The translations under genes and the position numbers were made by a program. From JBFLVT01 sp036804525 (GTDB lineage Bacteria > Bacillota > Desulfotomaculia > Desulfotomaculales > JASEER01), in NCBI GenBank assembly GCA_036804525.1, contig DAIRSE010000007.1:1-64000 (forward strand): a stretch of 64,000 nt of DNA. The letters are read 5' to 3'. Shown here piece after piece: positions 17,338 through 26,174 of this stretch. The notes under the pieces were generated by a model. It was not told the origin of the DNA. It did not search any database and was given only the letters and a program-made list of their open reading frames with translations. Numbering within the stretch: the stretch's first letter is position 1; every line of letters starts with the position of its first letter.

Positions 17338-18304
17338 CGAGGTCATTATTAAAGTCCAGGGGCTGACCAAATACTTTCCGGTCTCAAGCGGTGTCTTCGG
17401 CCGGAAAAAGGCGGTCGTCAAGGCCGTTGACAACGTAAGTTTCGACCTTTTGAGGGGCGAGACGCTGGGGCTGGTAGGGGAAAGCGGCTGCGGCAAGACG
17501 ACCACCGGCCGCCTGCTGATGCGGCTGATTCGGCCGACGTCCGGGAGCATTGTTTTTGAGGGACGGGATATCGTCAGTGTTTCCCGGCGGGAGATGCGGG
17601 CCATCCGCCGGAACATTCAAATCATCTTTCAGGACCCTTATTCCTCGCTTAACCCCCGGATGTCGGTGGGGGACATCATCGCCGAGCCCCTGCGCGTGCA
17701 CGGTATCGGCAGCCGCCGGGAACGGGAGGAAAGGGTTTTCGAACTGCTGAACCGCGTGGGGCTGGCGCCTTACCATGCCCGGCGTTATCCCCACGAGTTC
17801 AGCGGCGGGCAGCGCCAGAGGGTGGGGATCGCCAGGGCACTGGCGCTGAACCCGAAAGTGATTATCTGCGATGAACCGGTATCGGCGCTCGATGTTTCCA
17901 TCCAGTCGCAGATCCTGAACCTGTTGGAGGACCTGCAGGCCGAGTACGGCTTGACCTACCTGTTTATCGCTCACGGGCTCAACGTCGTCAAGCACGTCAG
18001 CGACCGGGTCGGGGTAATGTACCTGGGGAAATTGGTCGAACTGGCGACCGGCAAAGAACTCTACAGCCGGCCCCTGCACCCGTATACCCAGGCGCTGATG
18101 TCGGCCATTCCGGTTCCTAAACCCGGACTGAACAGAAAAAGGATCAGGCTTGAAGGGGAGATCCCCAGCCCCGTTAACCCTCCCGCAGGCTGCCGTTTTC
18201 ACACGCGGTGCTGGCTCTGCCGGGCAGCCTGCCGGGAAGTCGAGCCTGAATTCAGGGAAATCGCGCCCGGACACTGGGTGGCGTGCCACTTCGTGAGCGT
18301 GTAA
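17327..18304 (+). CDS. Peptide ABC transporter ATPase, DppF/OppF type
   Basis: 325-aa second ATPase of the heterodimer: Walker A GESGCGKTT near residue 50, signature FSGGQRQR near 160, Walker B VIICDEPVSALD, and the C-terminal CRFHTRCWLCRAAC cysteine motif. Last gene of the transporter operon. One substitution worth noting is HGLN rather than the usual HDL after the Walker B helix (FIAHGLNVVKHVSD): the switch His is kept but the following Asp is Gly. Confidence 0.95.
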   Translation: MSASEVIIKVQGLTKYFPVSSGVFGRKKAVVKAVDNVSFDLLRGETLGLVGESGCGKTTTGRLLMRLIRPTSGSIVFEGRDIVSVSRREMRAIRRNIQIIFQDPYSSLNPRMSVGDIIAEPLRVHGIGSRREREERVFELLNRVGLAPYHARRYPHEFSGGQRQRVGIARALALNPKVIICDEPVSALDVSIQSQILNLLEDLQAEYGLTYLFIAHGLNVVKHVSDRVGVMYLGKLVELATGKELYSRPLHPYTQALMSAIPVPKPGLNRKRIRLEGEIPSPVNPPAGCRFHTRCWLCRAACREVEPEFREIAPGHWVACHFVSV

Positions 18305-18311
18305 CGCTCAT

Positions 18312-18454
18312 GGAGGCATTAGGCATTAGGAATGGGCACCGAACGGAGACGCGAAGCAGTAAGTGTGCGTTTAAGAATCAGCCCCTATATGTGTGATCCC
18401 AAAGGTTAGAGCATAATGCAAAAGCCTAAAGCCTAAAGCCTAAAGCCTAAAGCT
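18312..18454 (+). repeat. Heptamer hairpin (TAAGCAT/GCCTAAA family), copy 4
   Basis: Left arm GGCATTAGGCATTAGG at 18313-18329; right arm GCATAATGC then at least four GCCTAAA units in a row at 18424-18452. The unbroken GCCTAAA run shows the seven-base unit without ambiguity. Confidence 0.85.
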
Positions 18455-18455
18455 A

Positions 18456-18806
18456 TTAATGGACCTGGCTTGCCTGGACCACCTCTTCGTCGCTGATGAT
18501 CACGAGGCGATGCGGCCTCACATCGTAGGTGGTTTCGCCGTCCACGCGGACGACGACCGCGCACGGTGCGTCCTTATCCATCAGTGCGTTCGGTTTCACG
18601 GATTTCCCCGAGAAGATGAAGAACTTGCTGTTCCGGGGATACTTTTCTTTGATCCCGTCCTCGACCTCCTCCCAGTCGACGACACGGGCGTCATCTAACC
18701 GCATTTCTATCGACGGGGCGGCGCCGGCTTTCGTGACCTTGATCGAGTTGCCGAGCCATTCCTTTTGGACCCTGTCCGCAAACTCGTTGAGGGACTGGAT
18801 TTGCAT
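18456..18806 (-). CDS. Conserved-looking hypothetical protein
   Basis: 116 aa, soluble, mixed alpha/beta, no Cys cluster and no membrane segment. ATG 18806 has AAGGAGG seven bases upstream, so translation is likely. It lies alone on the minus strand between the peptide transporter and the reductase gene. No family was recognised. Confidence 0.6.
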   Translation of the reverse strand: MQIQSLNEFADRVQKEWLGNSIKVTKAGAAPSIEMRLDDARVVDWEEVEDGIKEKYPRNSKFFIFSGKSVKPNALMDKDAPCAVVVRVDGETTYDVRPHRLVIISDEEVVQASQVH

Positions 18807-19112
18807 GTGATGCCTCCTTGCCGGTATTTCAAGTTTATTATGCGACCATCTCCCTTTTCTTAAGCCTCCAAACCTTACACGGTGAAAAATGATAAAATGT
18901 TGATCGTGCGGCGGTCGGTCCGGCGGCCGTATGCGGACCGCCCGGCGCTCCAGGTAAAGCCGCAGGGATTGTGGTTGAGATCACAAACTTTATGAGCTAA
19001 ATGGCTGTCGGTAGGAAAAGGCCAAGTGACAGCGAAGTTTTGATCAGGCTGAAGAAGAACCGGTCTTTGCTGCACAGTCGTACTACTTGACTACTGCTTT
19101 GGAGGGGAAAAG
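18807..19112. other. Divergent intergenic region (306 bases)
   Basis: Shared upstream region of two divergent genes. It holds a GC-rich inverted repeat at about 18912-18943 (CGGTCGGTCCG facing CGGACCGCCCG). A weak plus-strand promoter match is TTGAGA at 18974 and TAAATG at 18997 with a 17-base spacer. Nothing else was recognised. Confidence 0.4.
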
Positions 19113-20810
19113 GTGTCGGAACAGATGAAAATTGTCGTCATCGGGGGCGTCGCGGCGGGTCCCAAGGCCGCAGCCAGGGCGCGCCGGCTGATGCCCAACG
19201 CCGAAATCACCATTCTGGAAAAGAGCGACTTTATTTCCTATGCAGGGTGCGGCATGCCCTTCTATCTGGACGATCAGGTCCCGGATTTTCAGGATCTCTT
19301 TGATACGGCCTACTGGGTTCCTCGGGACACCGGGTACTTTGCCCGCGAGCGGGGGATCAGGGTACTTACCGGAACCGAGGCTTATGCCATCGACCGGGCC
19401 GCCAGGCAGGTCCGGGCGCGGGACGTGCGCACGGGTGAGGAAACGGTTTTCCCCTACGATAAGCTGGTGATCGCCACGGGGGCCAACCCCGTTATCCCGC
19501 CGATTGAAGGCATCCGGCTGAAGGGCGTCTTTAAATTAAAGGAGCCTTCCGATGCCCTGGCCATCAAGGAGTACCTGCCGCAGGTGCAGGAAGCGGTGGT
19601 CGTGGGAGCGGGCTTTATCGGGATGGAGGTGGCCGGCGCCCTCGCCAATCTAAAGATCTTGACGACCGTCGTCGAGTTCCAGGACCAGGTACTGCCCGGC
19701 GTCCTGGACCCCGACATGGCGCTCTTGTTCAAGACACGCCTCGAATCTCAGGGAATCGAGTTCCTGCTCTCGGAAAAGGTTGTGCGTTTTGAGGGGGACG
19801 AAAACGGCCGTCTGAGGCGGGTGGTCACCGATAAGCGCGTCCTGGACGCCGAAATGGCTTTGGTCGCGGTCGGTGTGCGGCCCAACGTCGCCCTGGCCCG
19901 CGAGGCCGGCCTGGTCATCGGCGAAACGGGAGCCATCCTCGTCGACGACCGCTGCCGCACGAGCGACCCGGACATCTACGCCTGCGGCGACTGCGTGGAG
20001 ACGCTGCACCTTCTGACCGGGCGCAAGGTCTACGTGCCGCTGGCGACCACGGCCAACCGGCAGGGGCGCGTGGTCGGCGACAATCTGGCCGGCAAGGACT
20101 CCCGGTTCAAGGGCATCCTGGGGACGGCCATCCTCCAGGTGATGACCTGGAACGCCGGGCGTACCGGGTTAGGAGAGAAGCAGGCCGAGGAGCTCGGCTA
20201 CGACGTTGTGACCACCGTTTCCCCGCAGCACGACCGGGCGCACTACGCGCCGGGGCACAGCCTGGTCATCCTCAAGCTGGTCGCCGACAGGGCGACGCGG
20301 CGCGTCCTGGGCGTGCAGGCCATCGGGCCGGGCGAGGTCGCCAAGCGCATCGACGTGGCGGCTTCCGTTATCCACTTCGGCGGCACCGTCGACGACCTCG
20401 TCGACATCGACCTGTCCTACGCGCCGCCCTTCAACATGACCGTCGACCCGCTCCAGCACTGCGCCAACGCCACCCGCAACAAGCTGGACGGCACGGTGGA
20501 GGTCATCAGCGTCGCCGAACTGAAGGAGAAGCTGGACCGGGGGGACGACTTCGTGCTGCTCGACGTCCGCACCGACAAGGAGTTCAATTCCCGGCGCATC
20601 AACGACCCGCGGCTCAGGCATGTGGTGATGGCCGAGCTGCGGGAAACGGTGCAGGACCTGCCCCGCGACAAGGAGATCGTCTGCATGTGCGACCTCGGCA
20701 TCCGCTCCTACGAGGCCTTCCGCTTCCTCCTGGGCGCGGGCTTCAAGCGTCTCAAGTCGGTCGAAGGCGGCATGCGGGTGTGGCCTTACGGGCCGGTCGG
20801 GATGCTGTAA
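19113..20810 (+). CDS. CoA-disulfide/persulfide reductase with C-terminal rhodanese domain
   Basis: 565-aa flavoprotein. FAD-binding motif VVIGGVAAGPKAAARARR at the N-terminus, catalytic single Cys in SYAGCGMP (about residue 45), NAD(P)H-binding VVVGAGFIGMEVA near 155, FAD motif IYACGDC near 290, then a dimerisation domain and a rhodanese domain from about 465. The rhodanese active-site loop CDLGIRS retains the Cys. This architecture is that of CoADR-RHD/Npsr enzymes, which reduce CoA disulfide or persulfides with NADH. It would fit sulfur metabolism or oxidative defence in an anaerobe. GTG 19113 has GGAGGGG upstream. Confidence 0.93.
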   Translation: MSEQMKIVVIGGVAAGPKAAARARRLMPNAEITILEKSDFISYAGCGMPFYLDDQVPDFQDLFDTAYWVPRDTGYFARERGIRVLTGTEAYAIDRAARQVRARDVRTGEETVFPYDKLVIATGANPVIPPIEGIRLKGVFKLKEPSDALAIKEYLPQVQEAVVVGAGFIGMEVAGALANLKILTTVVEFQDQVLPGVLDPDMALLFKTRLESQGIEFLLSEKVVRFEGDENGRLRRVVTDKRVLDAEMALVAVGVRPNVALAREAGLVIGETGAILVDDRCRTSDPDIYACGDCVETLHLLTGRKVYVPLATTANRQGRVVGDNLAGKDSRFKGILGTAILQVMTWNAGRTGLGEKQAEELGYDVVTTVSPQHDRAHYAPGHSLVILKLVADRATRRVLGVQAIGPGEVAKRIDVAASVIHFGGTVDDLVDIDLSYAPPFNMTVDPLQHCANATRNKLDGTVEVISVAELKEKLDRGDDFVLLDVRTDKEFNSRRINDPRLRHVVMAELRETVQDLPRDKEIVCMCDLGIRSYEAFRFLLGAGFKRLKSVEGGMRVWPYGPVGML

Positions 20811-20846
20811 ATCCTGCGGACGGATTTAATAAAGGGCCTGTCTGAG

Positions 20847-20868
20847 AGAGCGCCGCGGGCGCTCTTTT
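20847..20868 (+). terminator. Terminator after the reductase gene
   Basis: AGAGCGC/GCGCTCT stem with TTTT, 37 bases after the stop. Confidence 0.85.
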
Positions 20869-20883
20869 CAGCCTGCGAACCCG

Positions 20884-21402
20884 TCAGGAAGGCAGGTTGA
20901 GCGAAGGCGGGACGCGCAGCCACCCTTTGAGCTTGCCGAACTTGACCATCAGGTCGAAGAGATGCAGCTCATCGACGGCGAAGTTGATCAACTGCGCGCG
21001 CAGCTTGTCGTTGGTGGTGAACGAGCGGATGGTCCTGGCGTGGTAGTCCAGGAATCCCTGCATGCCGAAGAACACGTCTCTGAACATAAACTCGTCTTCG
21101 AGAATCCCGCTGGCCTCGGGCAGCCGCACGCTCTTGGGAGGCCTGGCGGGTAGGGGCAGGTTGAAAGTGTTCATTTCCCTTTCGAGGATATTGACCTGTT
21201 TTTCCAGGGTGCTGCTCAGCCCCTGAGTCAGAAGCACTTTCAGGTCCGGGTCGTGGCCGAGGTTTTGGTAGATCTGGGTCTTCTGGATGATGTCGTACCT
21301 GGAGAGCAGGAGGTCCCAGAGGATAAACGCCTCTCCGGCGTCGAGCTTCGGGCGCTCCGCCGTCTCGGCCCGCCCGAGGTGGATGTTGCCGATCTGTACC
21401 AC
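20884..21402 (-). CDS. DUF3231-like helical protein
   Basis: 172 aa, wholly helical. The opening (EAFILWDLLLSRYDIIQKTQIYQN) and the NTFNLPLPARPPKSV segment resemble the DUF3231/ferritin-like family, found in spore formers and linked to coat proteins. Potential metal ligands are few, so a structural role is as likely as an enzymatic one. GTG 21402 has GGGAGTG eight bases upstream. Confidence 0.6.
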   Translation of the reverse strand: MVQIGNIHLGRAETAERPKLDAGEAFILWDLLLSRYDIIQKTQIYQNLGHDPDLKVLLTQGLSSTLEKQVNILEREMNTFNLPLPARPPKSVRLPEASGILEDEFMFRDVFFGMQGFLDYHARTIRSFTTNDKLRAQLINFAVDELHLFDLMVKFGKLKGWLRVPPSLNLPS

Positions 21403-21546
21403 GGTTGTTTCACTCCCAGCGTTTTTGGTTTAGTTTGCGGCGGCGCGACAAAACTAATACCGGCCGGGAGCAGATTCTCAGACTGCAGCGCCAAATAATG
21501 TCAAAGGGTAACGATAGATGAGTCTCACCCCGCGGAGGTGATGGGG

Positions 21547-22437
21547 TTGCGCGTGGAAAGGGATGAACTCTTGGCGAGGGCCGAGGCGGCGGGGGCCATT
21601 CTGGAGGAGTGCCGCCTCTGCGGGCACGGGTGCCGGGCGCGGCGGTCGGACGCCGAAAAGGGACTGTGCGGCGCCGGGGAACTGGCCGTCGTGAGCGACT
21701 ACGGGCCGCATTTCGGCGAGGAGAGCGTGCTGGTCGGGACCCGCGGCTCCGGGACGGTGTTCTTCAGCTACTGCAACTTGAGCTGTATCTTCTGCCAGAA
21801 CTGGGAGATCAGCGCGCTCGGGCGGGGCCGCCCGGTCTCGCCGGCCGAACTTGCCGGGATGATGGTTGAGCTTCAGGACATGGGGTGTCACAACGTCAAT
21901 CTTGTTTCGCCGACCCATTACGTGCCGCAAATCCTTAAGGCCCTGGCCGACGCTGTCGCCCGGGGGCTGAACGTCCCGATCGTTTACAACACCGGCGGCT
22001 ATGACAGCGTCGAGACGCTCAAACTCCTCGACGGCGTGGTGGACATCTACATGCCCGACATGAAGTTCGGCGACGACGCCACGGCCCGCCGCTACACCGG
22101 GGCGGCTGACTACGTTAAGGTCAACAGGCGGGCGGTGAAGGAGATGCACCGGCAGGTCGGCGACCTGGTCGTGGACGAGCGGGGGGTGGCCGTCAGGGGG
22201 CTGATCGTCAGACACCTTGTCCTGCCGAACGGCCTGGCCGGCACGAAAGAGGTCATGGAATTCCTGGCCCGGGAGATTTCCCCCCGGACCTACGTCAACA
22301 TTATGGAGCAGTATTACCCTGCTCATCACGCCCGCCGCTACCCGGAGCTTGCCCGCCGCATTACCCCGGCCGAGTACCGGGAGGCCCTGGCCGCTGCCCG
22401 CGAGGCGAGCCCGGAGTTCCGGTTCGCCGACTTCTGA
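21547..22437 (+). CDS. Radical SAM protein, PflX/PflA-like (COG1313 type)
   Basis: 296 aa. Radical SAM cluster motif CNLSCIFC at about residues 77-84, preceded by an N-terminal cysteine-containing region (CRLCGHGC, EKGLCGAG at about 22-44) found in PflX-type proteins annotated as putative glycyl-radical activating enzymes. The substrate is unknown; no glycyl-radical enzyme gene is in the window. GTG 21538 overlaps the GGAGG ribosome site, so TTG 21547 is the likely start. Confidence 0.85.
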   Translation: MRVERDELLARAEAAGAILEECRLCGHGCRARRSDAEKGLCGAGELAVVSDYGPHFGEESVLVGTRGSGTVFFSYCNLSCIFCQNWEISALGRGRPVSPAELAGMMVELQDMGCHNVNLVSPTHYVPQILKALADAVARGLNVPIVYNTGGYDSVETLKLLDGVVDIYMPDMKFGDDATARRYTGAADYVKVNRRAVKEMHRQVGDLVVDERGVAVRGLIVRHLVLPNGLAGTKEVMEFLAREISPRTYVNIMEQYYPAHHARRYPELARRITPAEYREALAAAREASPEFRFADF

Positions 22438-22457
22438 GGTCTTGAGCCCCGCCTCTG

Positions 22458-23054
22458 TTATTCATATCCGGTGAACATAGACTTGAGCTTCTTAAGGCTG
22501 TCGGTAAGGGCGAAGTAAATGTGTCCGGCAGCCATGGCGGAAATGGCCACGCTCACCAGGTAGTGCAGTCTGCGCAGCGGATTAAGGCCGCCGGCCAGGG
22601 TGGCTGGCTTTGGGAACTTGTTTGCAAAGTAGAGGCCCAGGCCGGTTATAATCTGCACCGGGATGAGCAGGGCAAAGCCGGTGTAGACGAGTTTTTGCCC
22701 CGGGTTGTATTTTGGGTATTGGGGTTTCTTGCGGGTAAGAAAGAGTTCGTATCTCAAGAACTCCGGCATGCGGAGCACGTCTTTGAGCCCGGGAATAATC
22801 TCCTTGTAGTTTTTGGCGACGTAACCGTAGTAGATCCGAGCCAAAAATGAGGAGATAAGTACGTACTGGGCGATGAAATGGGTCTTTCGGGCGGAGTCCA
22901 TGCTCCTAAAACCCCAAAAACGGGAAGGCCTGGTGATGTAGTACCCGCTCAGGATACCGGCCAGCACGGCGGGGGCGTAGGACCAGTGTAAAAGCCTGGC
23001 TGGCCAGGGATGCCGGGGTTTGCCCTTTGTCAGTGACGGCAGCGGGTTTTTCAC
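22458..23054 (-). CDS. Hydrogenase b-type cytochrome subunit
   Basis: 198-aa integral membrane protein with four predicted helices and His residues positioned for b-haem ligation (ARLLHWSYAPAVL, TDRKTHFIAQY-like segment, RRLHYLVSVAISAMAAGHIYFA). It would accept electrons from the hydrogenase small subunit and pass them to the quinone pool. Start GTG 23054 has GGAGG seven bases upstream; a longer frame extends back into the large-subunit gene. Last gene of the hydrogenase operon. Confidence 0.88.
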   Translation of the reverse strand: MKNPLPSLTKGKPRHPWPARLLHWSYAPAVLAGILSGYYITRPSRFWGFRSMDSARKTHFIAQYVLISSFLARIYYGYVAKNYKEIIPGLKDVLRMPEFLRYELFLTRKKPQYPKYNPGQKLVYTGFALLIPVQIITGLGLYFANKFPKPATLAGGLNPLRRLHYLVSVAISAMAAGHIYFALTDSLKKLKSMFTGYE

Positions 23055-23089
23055 GGAATAACCTCCGGTATGCTGAAGGTCTGTCAGTT

Positions 23090-24499
23090 TTAGAGCAGGA
23101 TGACCGTTTTTTGCACCGGCGTGTCCCGGACAATCAAGTGGGTGGTGCATGAGGAGCATACGTCGAAAGCCCGCACCACCCGGCCGATCTCAACCGGCTC
23201 GTTCTCGTCTTCGACCGGGGTTCCGGTGAGGGCTTCCTCCACGGGACCCATCCGTCCCTCATCGTCGCGGGGCGAAAAACTCCACGCCGAGGGGGTGATG
23301 ATCTCGTAGTTGACGATCCTCCCCTTTTCGATCCGCAGCCAGTGTCCCAGCGGACCGCGCATGACGCCCGTCAGGCCGGCGCCCTCCGCCTCCCGGGGTA
23401 CCTTGAAAGGGGTAAACACAGGTTCTCCCGGCTGCAGTTCTTCCACCCACTCCTCCATCAGTCTCCCGATCATTTTTGTTTCCAGTACGCGGGCCACGAT
23501 CCGATCCATGGTGGAAACACCCTTCCGGTAGTCTCCCCTGATCCAGAGCCGGGCCAGGGGTCCGCCTTCCATAGGCCTCCCGGCATAGCGGGGCGCCTTG
23601 ACCCACGAATAGGCCCCGTCCTTTTCACGGAAAGGCTTGGTCAGGCCCTCGAAAGGATGTCGGGGTTTGCCGTCTCCCGTAAACCAGGAGTATTTCAGAT
23701 GCTCACTTATCGCTGAAGGATCGAGTTCTTGGATGCGGCCGTCCACGACAGCGCCTGCGGGAAAGTGCCTCGCATGGTCGTTTTCGTCACGGGGGAAAAG
23801 GCCGAATTCCAGCAGGTTTGGCGTTCGCCGCCCGATCTCGAAGTAGTCCTGGTAGGCCTCCGCCAGGGTGAAGGCATCGGGAATCATTGTGTTGTTTATG
23901 AAGTCGTTGATTCTTTTTAACTTGGAGCCAAAATCCATCAGGATATCCGTCGACGGGGGCACGGTGCTCCCTCCGGCCAGCAGGCCGTGGGAGTGCGGGG
24001 CTTTGCCTCCCAGCAGGGTCATCAGCTCGTGCGCCAGGCGGCTGGTTTCCACGGCCTGAAAGTAGTGATCAAGCATGCTTTCGTTCGTTTTTTTCGGTAA
24101 GCGGCGGTCCCTGGTGTAGCCGGGAATAAAGGGGTGCATGTCGGGCCCCCGGACGTAATCCGGCAGGCTGTACAGGTAGAAGTTACGGATGTGGCTTTGC
24201 AGCAGGTCGGCGGCCAGGATCAGGTTGCGCAAGACGTTGCCGTTTCTCGGAGGCCGAACGCCGGCTGCGTTTTCCAGGGCATAAGAGGCCGCCGTGCCGT
24301 GGGCGGACGAGCATATCCCGCAGATCCGCTGGGTCAGGTAGGCGGCGTCCCTGGGGTCCCGCCCTCGGAGGATCGATTCGAAGCCCCGGAAGAACATTCC
24401 GCTGCACCGCGCACCGGTTACTTTCTTGTTTTCTACGACCACTTCTACAAAAATGGAATTGTTGGCCCTGGTCAGAGGGCCAAGGACAATTCTTTTCAA
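23090..24499 (-). CDS. [NiFe] hydrogenase large subunit
   Basis: 469-aa catalytic subunit of a group 1 type uptake hydrogenase. The two Ni-binding motifs are present: RICGICSSAH (about 57-66) and FDVCSSCTTH near the C-terminus. The second has DVC in place of the more usual DPC. Fifteen residues follow the final His; such tails are removed by a maturation protease, which is not encoded here. No in-frame TGA at the first Cys, so it is not a selenoprotein. TTG 24499 is chosen (AGAGGA nine bases upstream); GTG 24547 lies inside a potential ribosome site and would add 16 residues. Confidence 0.93.
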   Translation of the reverse strand: MKRIVLGPLTRANNSIFVEVVVENKKVTGARCSGMFFRGFESILRGRDPRDAAYLTQRICGICSSAHGTAASYALENAAGVRPPRNGNVLRNLILAADLLQSHIRNFYLYSLPDYVRGPDMHPFIPGYTRDRRLPKKTNESMLDHYFQAVETSRLAHELMTLLGGKAPHSHGLLAGGSTVPPSTDILMDFGSKLKRINDFINNTMIPDAFTLAEAYQDYFEIGRRTPNLLEFGLFPRDENDHARHFPAGAVVDGRIQELDPSAISEHLKYSWFTGDGKPRHPFEGLTKPFREKDGAYSWVKAPRYAGRPMEGGPLARLWIRGDYRKGVSTMDRIVARVLETKMIGRLMEEWVEELQPGEPVFTPFKVPREAEGAGLTGVMRGPLGHWLRIEKGRIVNYEIITPSAWSFSPRDDEGRMGPVEEALTGTPVEDENEPVEIGRVVRAFDVCSSCTTHLIVRDTPVQKTVILL

Positions 24500-24549
24500 G
24501 CCACTTCGTCCTCTCCGATTCGGTTGTCGGCCGGGTTGTGCTTCCACCT

Positions 24550-25659
24550 CTAGCCGCTTCGCAGCTTCCCAAGTAACCCCTGTACTTTTTGCAGGACGCT
24601 TGTGCCGGAGAACCCCTGCTTTAAAGTGTGGGGCAGTCGGCCGGTGACGATGCTACCCGCCAGGTGGGCGCCGATTCCCAGGATGGTGAGGACGCCCGCC
24701 GCCAGCCCGATGCGGTCGGCGGTTGTCCTGATGCCGGGCAGTTTTACGTCGGGAAGGTGCTCGAAGAAGGGCATGTCGCCGTCGGGAAATTCCGGGCTGG
24801 TACAGCCGATACATGGGGTATTGGCCTTCACCGGCCAGCTCAGGTGCTCTCCGCTCCACTGGCGATAAGGACAGTCAGCGTAGGTCACGGGTCCCTTGCA
24901 CCCGATTTTGTACATGCACCAGGGTTCGCCGGGTTTTCCGGCAAAGATGCTGTTGTCGAAATAGGTACGGCGCTGGCAGAGATTGTGGATAGTCTCGCCG
25001 TAGAATACTTGGGGCCGGTGCAAATCGTCCAACTCCGGCTCTCCGTACCGGATCAGGTGTACAAGCGTCCCCATCAGCCAGTCAGGAAGGACGGGGCAAC
25101 CGGGGACGTTGATCACCCGCCTGTGCAGCACGGCCTGAACAGGCTTCGACTCGGAAGGGTTAGGGGCGGCAGCGAAAGGCCCGCCAAAGGCGGCGCAGGT
25201 GCCCGCGGCCACCACGTACCGGGCCTTGGCCCCCAGTTCCCGAACGGCCTGCAGGGCCGTCAACGGTTTCCCGTCGCGCATGCCGATGACACAATACAGA
25301 CCGTCGGACCGGGTCGGAACCGTGCCTTCGACCACCAGGATATACTCGCCGGGAACACCCTCCAGGGTCTCGTCGAGGATGCGGTTGGCCGCATCCCCTT
25401 CGGCTGCCCCCAGCAGGTAGTTGTAGCGAAAATCGATTAGATCGGTAAGCAGGCTTTGGTAGCCGGGATCGAGGGAATTCAAAAAAGAAAGCATGTCCCC
25501 CGCGCAGGTATTGGTTCCGAGCCAGATTACGGCGGGCCGGGCTTTTCGCGAAACCGGCTTGGTCATGCGGCGCCCGGGCGCCTGAATACCAGCGCGGAAC
25601 CCCCGCTCCGGCTTCGGAGATGCCGGCTTGCCCTGTAACAGGTCGGGCGTTCTTTTCAT
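24550..25659 (-). CDS. [NiFe] hydrogenase small subunit with Cys-x-x-Asp proximal motif
   Basis: 369-aa electron-transfer subunit. Proximal cluster ligands: TNTCAGD (about 49-55), AGTCAAFGG and NVPGCPVLPD. In the first motif Asp stands where most families have the second Cys of CTGC. Distal cluster: ETIHNLC, then WCMYKIGC. Medial cluster: YADCPYRQW and TPCIGC. A C-terminal membrane helix follows (about 318-338). No hydrophobic Tat signal is visible in the first 45 residues although RR pairs occur. ATG 25659 overlaps the DUF3243 stop region and has GGAAGG upstream. Confidence 0.92.
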   Translation of the reverse strand: MKRTPDLLQGKPASPKPERGFRAGIQAPGRRMTKPVSRKARPAVIWLGTNTCAGDMLSFLNSLDPGYQSLLTDLIDFRYNYLLGAAEGDAANRILDETLEGVPGEYILVVEGTVPTRSDGLYCVIGMRDGKPLTALQAVRELGAKARYVVAAGTCAAFGGPFAAAPNPSESKPVQAVLHRRVINVPGCPVLPDWLMGTLVHLIRYGEPELDDLHRPQVFYGETIHNLCQRRTYFDNSIFAGKPGEPWCMYKIGCKGPVTYADCPYRQWSGEHLSWPVKANTPCIGCTSPEFPDGDMPFFEHLPDVKLPGIRTTADRIGLAAGVLTILGIGAHLAGSIVTGRLPHTLKQGFSGTSVLQKVQGLLGKLRSG

Positions 25660-25660
25660 T

Positions 25661-25951
25661 TCAGCGGCCTTCCCGGTCGACGATCTCCTTATCCCGCTTG
25701 TCGTCCCGGTCCAGGAGCTTTACGAGCATCGAAACCAGTCCTCTTCGTTCTTCTTCTGTGCCCTCCAGCCAGAGTTCCTGGAGGAGACGCTGTTCCCGGT
25801 TACCCGAGTCGATGTGCCCGGCCAGGAAACCTCCCAGGCGGTAGGCTACGCCCTTGATCCTGTCTTCGGACAGGCCGATAAACTCCCCAACATTGATCGC
25901 CGTTCTGAGCATATTCTTCCATTGGTCCCACGTTACGTCCGTCTCGACCAT
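25661..25951 (-). CDS. DUF3243 family protein
   Basis: 96 aa, helical, with the family pattern WDQWKNMLRTAINVGEFIGLS, GFLAGHIDSGNREQRLLQELW and a C-terminal MLVKLLDR. Family members such as Bacillus YmfJ are small soluble proteins of unknown function. Its end is fused to the start region of the hydrogenase small-subunit gene, so it heads the operon; an accessory role in hydrogenase assembly is possible but unproven. Confidence 0.8.
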   Translation of the reverse strand: MVETDVTWDQWKNMLRTAINVGEFIGLSEDRIKGVAYRLGGFLAGHIDSGNREQRLLQELWLEGTEEERRGLVSMLVKLLDRDDKRDKEIVDREGR

Positions 25952-26174
25952 TTGCTCCGCGAACCCCCTGCAGTGATTTTCTCTGCCGGGTAGTATGTGT
26001 GAAGCACTTTAACGCTATGCATTGCACTGCTTTATGCTGCCGGCCGTATCCGGCCGTATAAACCGTATAATTCGGGAAAGCGTGTACCGTTATATTTTTC
26101 TTTCTACCGTTGAAGAATATGTTTACCGGAGACAAAAGCGGTTGTTCCGGTTAATTGCGGGAGGAGGAAGGGGC

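Noticed and set aside
18312..18454. CRISPR-like array suggested by repeated GCCTAAA
   Set aside because: Units are seven bases, tandem and without spacers; no cas genes nearby.
23100..23150. Selenocysteine in the hydrogenase large subunit
   Set aside because: The C-terminal motif reads DVCSSC with ordinary Cys codons; no in-frame TGA.
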